Part shown: positions 1 to 8,175 of the stretch, piece by piece | Layout of the letters: the number at the start of each line of letters is the position of its first letter | Numbering within the stretch: position 1 is the first letter of the stretch | Origin: Microvirga sp. BSC39 | GTDB lineage: Bacteria; Pseudomonadota; Alphaproteobacteria; Rhizobiales; Beijerinckiaceae | Length of the DNA stretch: 64,000 nt | Assembly (NCBI RefSeq): GCF_000739015.1 | Contig: NZ_JPUG01000080.1 | Location: 1-64,000 of the forward strand | Direction of reading: 5' to 3' | Notes under the pieces: model-generated | The model's database searches: none | The model's input: only the letters and a program-made list of their open reading frames with translations | What the model was told of the DNA's origin: nothing | Program-made: the position numbers and the translations under genes

Positions 1-506
1 TGGCATGGCGGTGTGCGCGCCTGATCATCGCGCAACTTGAGGAGGCCCAAGTCCGGGTTGCTGAGGCTGAGCAGGAGATCCTGGCCTGGCATCGCACGAA
101 TGAGGTCAGCCAGCGCCTGGAGACGATCCCCGGCGTCGGCATCATCACGGCCAGCGCCCTTGCGGCCACCATTTCGGATCCGCGCTCCTTCCGCTCGGGC
201 CGCCACCTGGCCGCCTGGATCGGCTTGGTGCCACGCCAGAGTGGGACAGGCGGCAAGGTGCGGCTCGGGCACATCTCCAAAGAAGGAGATCGATATCTGC
301 GCCGGCTTTTGGTGCTCGGGGCCACGACACTCTTGCGGCATGCCCGCGGCAAAGCCTCAGCGGCTGCGGGATGGATCAACGCGCTCTTGGCCCGCCGCCC
401 AGCCGGCGTCGTCAAGGTCGCCATCGCCAACAAGTTGGCTCGGGTCGCCTGGGCCGTCTTGCAGGGCAACCAGGGTTATCGCGCTCCGGCTGCTGCGGCC
501 GCATAA
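1..506 (+). CDS. IS110-family transposase, C-terminal part (cut by window edge)
   Basis: Reading from base 3 gives an open frame without a start, so the N-terminal DEDD catalytic part lies outside the window. What is visible is the C-terminal Transposase_20 region: a coiled stretch rich in Glu/Ala, then the helix-hairpin-helix signature (IPGVGIITA), then SGRHLAAWIGLVPRQ and the GGKVRLGHISKEGDRYLR block that carries the conserved serine region of the family. It ends with KLARVAWAVL, as expected for IS110/IS1111 proteins. The visible frame is uninterrupted. Enzymes of this group move the element without a classical DDE domain, and recent work shows RNA-guided (bridge RNA) recombination for IS110 members. 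Whether this copy is intact cannot be judged from the window. Confidence 0.85.
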   Translation, partial: AWRCARLIIAQLEEAQVRVAEAEQEILAWHRTNEVSQRLETIPGVGIITASALAATISDPRSFRSGRHLAAWIGLVPRQSGTGGKVRLGHISKEGDRYLRRLLVLGATTLLRHARGKASAAAGWINALLARRPAGVVKVAIANKLARVAWAVLQGNQGYRAPAAAAA

Positions 507-840
507 GCTGCCCCCAGAAGCCGGATGAGAGGTTTGCAAGGTTGGTGGAGGTGGTGATGGTGTGATGACGAACCGGTCGAGCCGGGGATCAGACAAACCC
601 GTGATAAGCCGTTGCGCTCTGACGCAGCATAAATGTTGGGGACCTGATCCGCGAACTTCATCAAGGCCCGCGGTCATGAGGCCGCATCACAAGGCCGAAC
701 ACATGGCTGCCCACGACCAGATCGTCAAAACGCCAAAAACCCCTTGCCACGCAGGCGCCGTCCACACATGGGTTATCGGAAAATCGGAGGCCGTCGGAGC
801 AACCGAGTCACGTTCACGTCTGTCGTGGTCTGCGCCGGTG
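507..840. other. Non-coding stretch, probably IS110 right flank
   Basis: No convincing gene, RNA or terminator was found here. Short open frames on both strands have no family signature and no ribosome site. The position directly behind the transposase stop suggests that the first part is the non-coding end of the IS110 element, but no border repeat could be identified. Confidence 0.4.
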
Positions 841-1023
841 TCATAGAACCCAAGAATTAGACGCTCTCACCTGGCGCACGGTCCAGTCGGCCAGTTCCGC
901 ACGATGACGCCAGTGACGTGCTGCCGCCCGAAGCTCGGACCTGAGTTCTGGCGATTGTCGCGGATCCCTGACAAGGCGCTCGGCCGCGGCAGCCTTGTCC
1001 TGGTAGCGCTGAGACGGTGTCAT
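841..1023 (-). CDS. Small hypothetical protein (60 aa)
   Basis: A 60-residue, Arg/Ala-rich, probably helical protein with no signal peptide or membrane segment. The ATG is preceded by AGGAAAAC, an acceptable Shine-Dalgarno site. The composition (repeated ERL, RSELRAAARHWR) resembles small cytoplasmic helical proteins that are common as unknowns in Methylobacteriaceae. It lies downstream of the esterase gene on the same strand, beyond a hairpin that probably ends the esterase transcript. No function can be assigned, and a spurious frame remains possible. Confidence 0.45.
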   Translation of the reverse strand: MTPSQRYQDKAAAAERLVRDPRQSPELRSELRAAARHWRHRAELADWTVRQVRASNSWVL

Positions 1024-1068
1024 ATTGTTTTCCTGAGATGGTGAGGAAACGAGTGTCGGACCGACAGC

Positions 1069-1097
1069 CCTGCCCCGGGTGTTTGGCCCGGGGCAGG
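1069..1097 (-). terminator. Hairpin downstream of esterase gene
   Basis: An 11-bp perfect GC stem (CCTGCCCCGGG with CCCGGGGCAGG, 7-base loop) sits 20 bases after the esterase stop codon. There is no clear U-tract, so it may be a weak intrinsic terminator or a stabilising 3' end. Confidence 0.6.
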
Positions 1098-1116
1098 TTC
1101 TGGAGGTTTGTGAAGC

Positions 1117-2133
1117 TTAGTGGGCGAAGGCGGCCTTGAGGGCGGCGCTGGCCTGAGCGATGGCGGCCTTGGCGGCAGGGGTGTTGGCCAGCGCGTTGAG
1201 CAGCACGAAGTCGTGGATCGTGCCGTTGTAGCGGCTGGAGGTGACCGTCACGCCGGCCTGCGTCAGCTTGCGGCCATAGGCTTCGCCCTCGTCCCGCAGC
1301 AGGTCGTTCTCGGCCACGATGATGGTAGCCTCCGGCAGACCCTTGAGCTGCTCAACCGAGGCCTTCAGTGGGAAGGCAGTGATCTCCTGGCGCGAGCCCT
1401 GCGGGAAGTTGGCGCTCAGGAAGTAGTGCATCGCCTTTGTGGTCAGCCAGGGTCCTTCGCCGAAGCTCTTGTACGAGCTATTCTCCGACACATCGTCCGT
1501 GACCGGGTAGAACAGCACTTGGTGGCGGAACTGCGGTCCCTTGCGCTCCTTGGCCAGCAGGGTCACGGCCGCGGCCATATTGCCGCCGGCGCTGTCACCG
1601 GCCACCGCCAGGCGAGACGCATCGAGGTTCAGGGACTTGGCGTTCTCAACCACATACCGGGTGGCGGCATAGGCCTGCTCGTTGTTGGTGGGGTACTTCA
1701 CCTCCGGAGCCCGGTCGTAGTGCACGAACACCACAGCGGCATTGGCCCCGGCAGAGATCTCGCGGATCAGGTGATCGTGGGTGTTGGGATCGCCCATGAC
1801 CCAGCCGCCGCCGTGGAAGTACATCACCACCGGGAGGACACCCGTGGCACCAGCCGGGCGGACGATGCGGACATTGACCTTGCCCGTGGGGCCGACCGGG
1901 AAGACGGTATCTTCAACCGTGGTCGCGGCACTCGGGATGGTAGGGCTCTGGGCACCGGCCAGCACGTTGCGGGCCTGATCATAGGTCAGGGTGTAGATCG
2001 GAGCGCCGCCGGACTGGGCGAGGGCGTCGATGAAGGTCTGGGTTTTGGCCTCGAGAACCGGGGAGGCTGCGGCACCAGTGGCGAGGACGGAGGCGAGAGC
2101 AACACCGGCAGCGGAGGAGGAGAGCTTGGACAT
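1117..2133 (-). CDS. Secreted alpha/beta-hydrolase esterase (HSL/acetyl-esterase family)
   Basis: A 338-residue carboxylic ester hydrolase of the hormone-sensitive-lipase type. Residues 1-23 form a signal peptide ending in AAS, so it is likely periplasmic or secreted. The oxyanion-hole motif HGGGW is near residue 106 and the nucleophile elbow GDSAGG near 179. The late NDLLRDEG and the His in TIHDF supply the Asp and His of the triad. The length is typical for the family. It is divergent from a MarR/OhrR-like gene, and the gap between them holds three AT-rich palindromes, so the regulator probably controls it. Similar esterase/MarR pairs occur in proteobacteria; the natural ester substrate is unknown. 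Confidence 0.85.
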   Translation of the reverse strand: MSKLSSSAAGVALASVLATGAAASPVLEAKTQTFIDALAQSGGAPIYTLTYDQARNVLAGAQSPTIPSAATTVEDTVFPVGPTGKVNVRIVRPAGATGVLPVVMYFHGGGWVMGDPNTHDHLIREISAGANAAVVFVHYDRAPEVKYPTNNEQAYAATRYVVENAKSLNLDASRLAVAGDSAGGNMAAAVTLLAKERKGPQFRHQVLFYPVTDDVSENSSYKSFGEGPWLTTKAMHYFLSANFPQGSRQEITAFPLKASVEQLKGLPEATIIVAENDLLRDEGEAYGRKLTQAGVTVTSSRYNGTIHDFVLLNALANTPAAKAAIAQASAALKAAFAH

Positions 2134-2200
2134 GGCAGGTTCCTTATCAAGGGCAGAGGGTTGAGAGGCCCTGACATTCGGTAGTGATCACCGTGTCAGT

Positions 2201-2212
2201 GATATTAATATC
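2201..2212. promoter_or_regulatory. Operator candidate 1 (perfect palindrome)
   Basis: GATATTAATATC is a perfect 12-bp palindrome 68 bases upstream of the esterase start, in the intergenic region shared with the MarR-family gene. It is AT-rich against a GC-rich background, as MarR-family sites usually are. Confidence 0.5.
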
Positions 2213-2220
2213 GCGTCCGA

Positions 2221-2240
2221 TTATATCGCGATCAATATAA
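2221..2240. promoter_or_regulatory. Operator candidate 2
   Basis: TTATATCGCGATCAATATAA has perfect TTATAT/ATATAA outer arms around a CGCGATC core that is also found in candidate 3. MarR/OhrR dimers bind such inverted repeats of about 16-20 bp. It lies between the two divergent promoters. Confidence 0.55.
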
Positions 2241-2280
2241 AACCGCACAGACCAGCTATGCAGTAGTGGCTCTTGCGATT

Positions 2281-2296
2281 ATATCGATCGCGATAT
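2281..2296. promoter_or_regulatory. Operator candidate 3, next to the MarR-family gene
   Basis: ATATCG-ATCG-CGATAT is a perfect inverted repeat with a 4-base self-complementary centre. It lies 31 bases upstream of the preferred start of the regulator and shares the ATATCGCGAT core with candidate 2, which is what autoregulation would require. Confidence 0.55.
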
Positions 2297-2327
2297 ATCT
2301 TGGTCCGTTTCGATGCGAGCTCCTGCC

Positions 2328-2777
2328 ATGACCAAAGCCCCGACCGACCTCGACCTGTCCAACTTCCTGTGCTTTGCGGTCTATTCCGCCAACAGCGCTA
2401 TCGGGCGCGCTTACAAGCCGATCCTGGATCGGCTTGGCCTGACCTATCCCCAGTACCTGGCCATGGTCACCCTGTGGAAGAAGGACGGTCAGACGGTGGG
2501 GGAGATCGGGGAGCAGCTCTTGCTGGAAACCAGCACACTCACCCCCTTGCTGAAGCGGCTGGAGGCGGCAGGCCTCGTGAAGCGGACGAGGGACACCCAG
2601 GACGAGCGGGTGGTGCGCATCAGCCTCACTGAGGAAGGCCGCTCTCTGAAGGCCCAGGCCAAGGCCGTGCCGACCGAGATTGCCGCCATCATGGCGGCAT
2701 CCAACGTGCAGATCGAGGAGCTGCGCGCAGCCCTCGTCACACTCCGCGACGGTATCAAAGAGCAGATCGTTACATAA
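2328..2777 (+). CDS. MarR-family regulator, OhrR-like
   Basis: A winged-helix repressor of about 149 residues (an ATG at 2313 would add five). The N-terminal helix contains LCFAVYSA, matching the position of the reactive cysteine of OhrR peroxide sensors. The wHTH spans about residues 50-110, with the recognition helix in TLTPLLKRLEAAGLV and the wing KRTRDTQDERVV. In OhrR, organic hydroperoxides oxidise this Cys and release DNA. Here the divergent partner is an esterase, not Ohr, so the inducer may differ. The three palindromes in the upstream gap are likely targets. MarR membership is certain; the redox-sensing role rests on the one Cys. Confidence 0.85.
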   Translation: MTKAPTDLDLSNFLCFAVYSANSAIGRAYKPILDRLGLTYPQYLAMVTLWKKDGQTVGEIGEQLLLETSTLTPLLKRLEAAGLVKRTRDTQDERVVRISLTEEGRSLKAQAKAVPTEIAAIMAASNVQIEELRAALVTLRDGIKEQIVT

Positions 2778-2860
2778 ATGATGGAGTGGACGGCGCCTGC
2801 TCTTGGCAGCGCCCTATGAGATAGGGTGATTGCCTCAGCGCCAGACAGGGAGCCGCTCCA

Positions 2861-3107
2861 ATGCAAGTCACGACATTAGGTCTCGATCTCGCCAAGCATG
2901 TGTTCCAGGTTCATGGCATCGATCGGAACGGACAGGTTCTGATCCGCCGTCAGCTCCGCCGGGGTGAATTCATCGGCTTCTTCCGCCGATTGCCGCCTTG
3001 CCTGATTGGCATGGAGGCATGTTCCACCGCCCACTTCTAGGCGCGGGAACTGGCTGCCCTTGACCCATGAAGTCCGGCTCATGCCTGCGTCTTATGTGAA
3101 GCCCTAT
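2861..3107 (+). pseudogene. IS110-family transposase, decayed N-terminal fragment
   Basis: The frame starts at ATG 2861 with the family motifs GLDLAKHVFQVHG and LPPCLIGMEAC. It then meets TAG at 3038 exactly where related proteins have Trp (HxWARELAAL). After ARELAAL a one-base insertion shifts the frame to HEVRLMPASYVKPY. Similarity stops at the YVKPY motif, where a GGDEF-like sequence begins in the same frame. Only the first 80 or so of about 340 residues remain, so the element is dead. Confidence 0.8.
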
Positions 3108-3302
3108 CCCATCGCCTTCAGTGCGGGCCTAACGGCAGCCCTGCCACATGATGACCGCAGCTCAATCCTCTACCGGGCCGATCGGGCCCTCTACGTTGCC
3201 AAGGCGGAGGGGCGCAACTGCACCAGGATCGGCCTCGGGATGGACAGAGCCGTCCCGGATCGTGCCGCTGCACAGGAGAGAACGGCTGGCCGGGGCTCCT
3301 GA
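3108..3302 (+). pseudogene. Diguanylate cyclase (GGDEF) C-terminal remnant
   Basis: Directly after the IS110 YVKPY motif, in the same frame, the translation changes to FSAGLTAALPHDD and then YRADRALYVAKAEGRN. This matches the last beta-alpha part of GGDEF domains (S-x-G-x-A ... L-x-x-AD-x-ALY-x-AK-x-x-GRN). The GG(D/E)EF active site is missing. It is therefore the tail of a diguanylate cyclase gene cut off upstream by the insertion or a later deletion. The sequence after 3240 has no recognisable similarity. Confidence 0.7.
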
Positions 3303-3495
3303 CCTATGGCTCACACCCTTCGAAGGGCGGCAGCTAAAGGGCAGCTCTCGGCACACTTGGGACGCTAAATTGAGGGCAGCAATCCTCACGTAACCAGACA
3401 TTCAGAAGGCATAAGAAATCTCAGTTCCTGCCCCGGAGCAGACCTCTGCTCCTTTGCCAGGACTGAAGCACATCTCTAGGTCAGCAGCTCGTGTT

Positions 3496-4530
3496 CTATT
3501 CCGCGAGTCTAAGAAACTCTGCCGTTTGCAGGTCTACAGGGATCCCGGTGCGGGCACGCTCGGCTTCGACAGCCCATTCCCGATCACCAGGAGCCATGAC
3601 GCTCTGCCCCTCCCGTGCAGCACTCGCGCGCAGACCAGCGAGATAGCGCGTGATTGCCTCGTCGAAGAGAGCTCGTCCGGCGAAGCGGTCCGGGTCGATG
3701 GCCAGACAGAAGTGGCCCATTCGGCGGGGTGTCTCAAAGTCATCGGTCTCAGCCATCCGGATCATGAGATGATCGAGAGTGCTGCCGGTCAGTACGGCCG
3801 ATAGTAGCGTCACCAGTCCGGCCAAGCCCGCACCTTTGAAGCCAAAATCCGTGCCGCCCAGAGGCATCAGCATTTCGACGTTCGCCGGGTTTCTGGTCGG
3901 CTGACCTAACTGATCTGCGGCCACACCTTCAGGAAGGGTTTTGCCTAAGGTTTCATAGAGGAAAACCCGATTGAGCGGGATCGACGAGGTGGCCATATCC
4001 AGAAGCCATGGCTTCTGGTTTGGGACAGGTGCGCCGATTGCCATCGGGTTGGTGCCGTGAAAGCGTTCGGCGCCGCCATGCAGGGCCACGATGGCATCGG
4101 TGTTCGACATCGAAACCGCGATCATACCGGCCTCGGCGCCTGCAAGAGCATAGGCCCCCGCCGCCCCGTAATGGGACGAGCGTACGACCCCCACAGCCGC
4201 CACGCCGGCCTCCTTGGCCATGCTGCAGGCCAGCTCCATAGCGGCATAGGCTGCAGCATGGCCCAAGCCGTCATCCGCATCGAGAGTAGCCGCACCCGCC
4301 GCAGTGCGATGTGACTTCATTACAGGGCCAGGGTTCACGCGCCCGCTGCGGAGTACCTTTGCATAATGGGCTGCCAAGCGGACTCCATGACTGTCGACAC
4401 CAAGGCGTGAGGCATGAAGCATCGCACGAGTGGCTGCCCCTGCTGTCTGCTCGTTTGCGCCGGCAGCCCGGAGCGCGGCCAAGGTGCGCACTTCCAAGAC
4501 TTGCTCGGGTAGGAAAACAACGTCGTTCAT
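3496..4530 (-). CDS. Malate/L-lactate/ureidoglycolate dehydrogenase (Ldh2) family
   Basis: An NAD(P)H-dependent 2-oxoacid reductase or 2-hydroxyacid dehydrogenase of the Ldh2 fold (YlbC/YiaK/MdhA type), about 344 residues from the preferred ATG; an upstream ATG at 4596 would add 22 residues. Visible motifs are LGVDSHGVRL with the catalytic His, the SSHYGAAGAYAL substrate loop, the TNPMAIGAP nucleotide region and FGFKGAGLAGL. It is the last gene of the uxu operon, 183 bases after uxuA on the same strand. Its substrate is probably a sugar acid intermediate or 2-oxo acid from that pathway. Family members reduce diverse substrates, so the exact one is not predictable. Confidence 0.8.
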   Translation of the reverse strand: MNDVVFLPEQVLEVRTLAALRAAGANEQTAGAATRAMLHASRLGVDSHGVRLAAHYAKVLRSGRVNPGPVMKSHRTAAGAATLDADDGLGHAAAYAAMELACSMAKEAGVAAVGVVRSSHYGAAGAYALAGAEAGMIAVSMSNTDAIVALHGGAERFHGTNPMAIGAPVPNQKPWLLDMATSSIPLNRVFLYETLGKTLPEGVAADQLGQPTRNPANVEMLMPLGGTDFGFKGAGLAGLVTLLSAVLTGSTLDHLMIRMAETDDFETPRRMGHFCLAIDPDRFAGRALFDEAITRYLAGLRASAAREGQSVMAPGDREWAVEAERARTGIPVDLQTAEFLRLAE

Positions 4531-4713
4531 CCAGACCTCGTAAGTTAGCCCGCTACCGGATGGAGACAGGTGGAGCGATGTCTGGCGATGGTCCAATCGG
4601 CTGTACCATCAGCAAACGTCAATACCAATCCCCTCGTTTCGACATCTTTACAAAGTATCCAAAGTCTTGGCGCAGCGATGCTCGCGGCAGCGGGAGCCCG
4701 CCGATAAAGCAGT

Positions 4714-5910
4714 CTAGAGCGGCAGGTTGCGCAGGGTCGAGACGGCTGTCATCACGCCGCGAAGCTCGGCAAGGCCCCGCAAGCGGCCGATGGCCGGATA
4801 GCCCGGATGGGTGGGCTTGCCCACATCGTCCAGAAGCTCATGGCCATGGTCGGGACGCATGGGGATGCGCCAATGCGCGTCTCCCGCGTCTTTGCGGCGC
4901 TGCTGCTCCTCCAGCAGCACTGTCACCAGAGCCACCATGTCGGTATCGCCGCCAAGGTGATCCGCCTCCATGAAGGAGCCGTCCGGCTCCTTGGCCACGT
5001 TGCGCAGGTGGGCGAACCAGATCCGGTTCGCGAAGCGCCTGGCGATCGCCGGAACGTCATTGATCGGGTTAGCCCCGAGGGAGCCGCTGCAGAGGGTAAG
5101 CCCGTTCGCAGGCGAGTCCACGGCTTCGAGAATGAACGCGATGTCGTCCGCATTCGACACGATGCGCGGCAGGCCCATGAGGGGACGCGGCGGATCGTCG
5201 GGATGGATGCACATGCGGATGCCGACCTCTTCCGCGGTCGGGATCACCTCGCGAAGGAAGCGGGCAAGGTTCTCACGGAGCGCAACGGCGTCGACGTCCC
5301 GGTAGCGGTCGAGCATGACACGCAGGCCAGGGATGTCGTAGCGGTCATAGGCGCCGGGTAGCCCGGCCATGATGTTCGACAGAAGCTGGCGCCGATCCGT
5401 TTCCGACGAACGGTCATACCACTCCCTTGCCCGCTTCAGGACTTCAGGCGAGTGATCCGCCTCCGCCCCAGGGCGCTCCAGCATAAAGCAGTCGAAGGCG
5501 GCGAATTCATGCGCGTTGAAGCGCAGGGCCGTGCCGCCGCCGGGAAGAGGGTAGGCGAGTTCGGTGCGCGTCCAGTCGACGACTGGCATGAAGTTGTAGC
5601 AGATCGTGGTGACGCCGCATTGGGCCAGATCGCGCAGCGATTGCCGATAGTTGTCGAACAGGGGCGTCAGGTCGCCTTCGCCGATCTTGATATTCTCGTG
5701 GATCGGCAGGCTCTCGACCACGCTCCAGCGCAGGCCGAGCGAAGGGTCGGCCGCAATGAGCGCCTTGCGCTTCTCGATCTCCTCGATGCTCCAGACGACC
5801 CCATATGGGATGTGGTGCAACGCCGTTACGATCCCGGTCGCGCCGGTCTGACGGATGTGGGGAAGCTGAACGACATCGTCAGGGCCGAACCAGCGCCAAG
5901 TCTGTTCCAT
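4714..5910 (-). CDS. uxuA: D-mannonate dehydratase
   Basis: Catalyses dehydration of D-mannonate to 2-keto-3-deoxy-D-gluconate in hexuronate breakdown, in the cytoplasm, with Mn2+/Fe2+. The 398-residue length fits the family, and the N-terminus is typical (WRWFGPDDVVQLPHIRQTGATGIVTALHH). Metal-binding and catalytic candidates are the His/Asp of CIHPDDPP near residue 230, the Cys of CSGSLG near 270, the His of FAHLRN near 295, and the Asp/His of RPDHGHELLDD near 355. It follows the uxuB-like gene by 25 bases and clearly shares its transcript. Confidence 0.93.
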   Translation of the reverse strand: MEQTWRWFGPDDVVQLPHIRQTGATGIVTALHHIPYGVVWSIEEIEKRKALIAADPSLGLRWSVVESLPIHENIKIGEGDLTPLFDNYRQSLRDLAQCGVTTICYNFMPVVDWTRTELAYPLPGGGTALRFNAHEFAAFDCFMLERPGAEADHSPEVLKRAREWYDRSSETDRRQLLSNIMAGLPGAYDRYDIPGLRVMLDRYRDVDAVALRENLARFLREVIPTAEEVGIRMCIHPDDPPRPLMGLPRIVSNADDIAFILEAVDSPANGLTLCSGSLGANPINDVPAIARRFANRIWFAHLRNVAKEPDGSFMEADHLGGDTDMVALVTVLLEEQQRRKDAGDAHWRIPMRPDHGHELLDDVGKPTHPGYPAIGRLRGLAELRGVMTAVSTLRNLPL

Positions 5911-5935
5911 GGTAATAACCTCGTAGGTGCCGGGC

Positions 5936-7456
5936 TCAGATACCGGCAGAGCTAAGTTCCGCCGCAGCGTTGCGGGCGCCGCGCGTAAGAAGCCGGGTGT
6001 AGGCGTCTGTCAGCGCATTCGTGAGGCGGGTGTCGCGTGACAGATCGGAACCGAAGATCGCTTCAATCTCCACAACAGCTCGAACCCGGTCATGCAGTGT
6101 GTTGCCCGCTTGGTCGAGAACAGTCCGGAGATGGGAGGCGAGGGGATCACGGACGTCGATCTCGCGCCCGCTCTCGTCAATGCCGCCGACATAGCGCAGC
6201 CACGCCGCCAGGGCGAGCGCAATCCTCGGCAGCGGCAGATTGCGGGAGAGCCGCTCGCGCGCCGTCGCGAGCAACCGCTGCGGCAACTTCTGCGACCCAT
6301 CCATGGCAATCTGCCATGTGCGATGCCGGATTGCAGGGTTTGAGAAGCGCTCCAGGAGCATCCTGGCATAGTTGGATAGGTCGGTACCGGGTGGCGCCGG
6401 AACAACAGGAATGATCTCTTCTCGCCAGAGCCCCTGGACAAACGCGCGCAGAACAGGATCCTCGACCGTGTCTGCGATGGTCTCGTGACCCGCCAGATAG
6501 CCAAGATAGGCCAGTGCTGAGTGGGCACCATTGAGGAGCCGAAGCTTCATGTGCTCGTAGGGAGCAACATCCCCGACCAGTTCGGCTCCAACGCGGTCCC
6601 ATCGCGGGCGAGCGTTCTCGATGAAGCGATCCTCGATTACCCATTGACGGAAAGGCTCGTGCACGACGGGTGCTGCATCCGCGAGCCCCGTGAGCCGGGC
6701 GGTCTCCGCGATATCCTCAGCGGTCGTTGCCGGAACGATCCGATCCACCATGGTGGAGGGAAAGGAGGCATGCGTTTCAACCCAGGTAGCGAGCCCGCAA
6801 TCGCGCAGGGCAGCGAAATCGCTGACGAGTGATGCGAGCAGGCGCCCGTTTGAAGGAAGGTTGTCACAGCACAGAACCGTGAAGGGGGCCATGCCTTCAT
6901 CCCGTCGGCGCTCCAGAGCCGCCAGAATAAAGCCCACAGCGGTCCGCGGCTCGCCCGGATGCTCAAGGTCATGGCGAATATCGGGGTGACTTTGCTGCAG
7001 GCGCCCTGTGGCCGGGTCGATGCAATAGCCTTTCTCAGTCACGGTCAGGCTGACGATTTTCACGCGGGAATCAGCCATGGCCTCCACCACCGCAACAGGA
7101 TCCTCTGGGGCCACCATGACCGAGTTGACGCAGCCCACAATGCGCGCCGACACGCCCGTGCGATCCTTCTGGAGCGCAGTATACAGCCCTGCTTGCGGCA
7201 TGAGACGGTCGCGCTGATCGGGACGCTGAAGGCTGACACCTGTCATCCCCCAGTCATTGATCTCGGCGGCGTGAAGTTCCTCTGTATAGAGCGCCTGGTG
7301 CGCGCGGGCGAAGGCACCAAGGCCAAGATGAACGATGCCAGTGCGAAGCCGGCTGCGATCATAGGCCGGGCGCTGCGTTCCGGCCTTGGCGAGAGCGAGA
7401 GTTGCCGGAGAGAGGAGGGGGCGGTCTGCCGCCATCGGTTTATGCTGATCAGACAT
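5936..7456 (-). CDS. uxuB: Mannitol dehydrogenase family; fructuronate reductase/D-mannonate oxidoreductase
   Basis: An NAD-dependent polyol/aldonate dehydrogenase that most likely reduces D-fructuronate to D-mannonate, feeding UxuA. Its 506 residues fit the long-chain mannitol dehydrogenase family. The Rossmann region is near residues 38-50 (GIVHLGLGAFARAHQA), followed by DNLPSNG and MVDRIVP. The catalytic lysine motif KLRLLNGAHS is near residue 300. The family also contains mannitol and altronate enzymes; the neighbouring uxuA supports the UxuB role. It overlaps the GntR gene upstream by 8 bases, which indicates translational coupling. Confidence 0.87.
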   Translation of the reverse strand: MSDQHKPMAADRPLLSPATLALAKAGTQRPAYDRSRLRTGIVHLGLGAFARAHQALYTEELHAAEINDWGMTGVSLQRPDQRDRLMPQAGLYTALQKDRTGVSARIVGCVNSVMVAPEDPVAVVEAMADSRVKIVSLTVTEKGYCIDPATGRLQQSHPDIRHDLEHPGEPRTAVGFILAALERRRDEGMAPFTVLCCDNLPSNGRLLASLVSDFAALRDCGLATWVETHASFPSTMVDRIVPATTAEDIAETARLTGLADAAPVVHEPFRQWVIEDRFIENARPRWDRVGAELVGDVAPYEHMKLRLLNGAHSALAYLGYLAGHETIADTVEDPVLRAFVQGLWREEIIPVVPAPPGTDLSNYARMLLERFSNPAIRHRTWQIAMDGSQKLPQRLLATARERLSRNLPLPRIALALAAWLRYVGGIDESGREIDVRDPLASHLRTVLDQAGNTLHDRVRAVVEIEAIFGSDLSRDTRLTNALTDAYTRLLTRGARNAAAELSSAGI

Positions 7457-8174
7457 CGTTTGCGATCAGATCCGGGTGCTCAGCGGCCAATTGCTCTGTA
7501 ATCTTGAGCACCTCGGAGAGGTGGACGCGCATCGCTGCTTCAGCCTCCTCGGGATTTCCGCTCAGAACAGCCTTGAGGATCTCCCTGTGCTGGCCGATCA
7601 GGGCCTCGACGGGGGTCCTGACGGGCAGGCTGAGAAAGCGGATCCGGTCAAACTGCGACTTTTCCCGCTCCAGCACCGACCAGACTTGGGCAATGCCGAT
7701 GTCATCGGCAAACGCGCGATGAAAGGCGTCATCCGCCAGAGTAAAGTGCTCGGGATCTGCCTGGGCGTTCTCCTGATCGGCCAGTGCTGCCGCAATCCTC
7801 TTCTGGGCGGATGATGAAAGCCCGCGCTCAGCCGCACGCCGGACGATCGCGATCTCCAGGGCTTCACGTACAAAACGCGCTCGCTGCATGGACGCGAGGG
7901 AGATCCGGCTCACGAAGCTGCCGCGCTGAGGCAGCACTTCGATCAACCCTTCCTCAACCAATCGGATGAGGGCCTCGCGAACCGGCGCACGGCTGGTGCC
8001 GAAACGCAAGGCGAGCTCATTCTCCGATAGCCGCGTCCCGGGATTGAGGCGGAGCGTGACGATATCATTACGGATTTGTTCCCGGATGCTGCGGACCGTC
8101 ACAGATGGTGGCGAAGCCGCCGTGCCTTGCGCACGCTCTCTGTTGGCGTTCATGCTTGAAGAGGACATCAACAC
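7449..8174 (-). CDS. GntR-family regulator with FCD domain (UxuR/ExuR-like)
   Basis: A 241-residue repressor-type protein. The N-terminal winged helix (about residues 27-95) carries LSENELALRFGTSRAPVREALIRLVEEGLI. The C-terminal all-helical FCD domain has the metal/effector ligands in DDAFHRAFAD, GQHREIL and MRVHLSEV. FCD regulators sense carboxylic or sugar acids, and UxuR/ExuR bind fructuronate or uronates. Sitting inside the catabolic operon, it very likely controls it through the palindrome at 12144-12157. An alternative start seven codons downstream (MNANRE) is possible. Confidence 0.87.
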   Translation of the reverse strand: MLMSSSSMNANRERAQGTAASPPSVTVRSIREQIRNDIVTLRLNPGTRLSENELALRFGTSRAPVREALIRLVEEGLIEVLPQRGSFVSRISLASMQRARFVREALEIAIVRRAAERGLSSSAQKRIAAALADQENAQADPEHFTLADDAFHRAFADDIGIAQVWSVLEREKSQFDRIRFLSLPVRTPVEALIGQHREILKAVLSGNPEEAEAAMRVHLSEVLKITEQLAAEHPDLIANDV

Positions 8175-8175
8175 C

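Noticed and set aside
1120..2184. Long open frame opposite the esterase
   Set aside because: It mirrors the esterase codon pattern on the other strand, is Gly/Arg/Val-rich, has no family motif, and the esterase has clear catalytic motifs.
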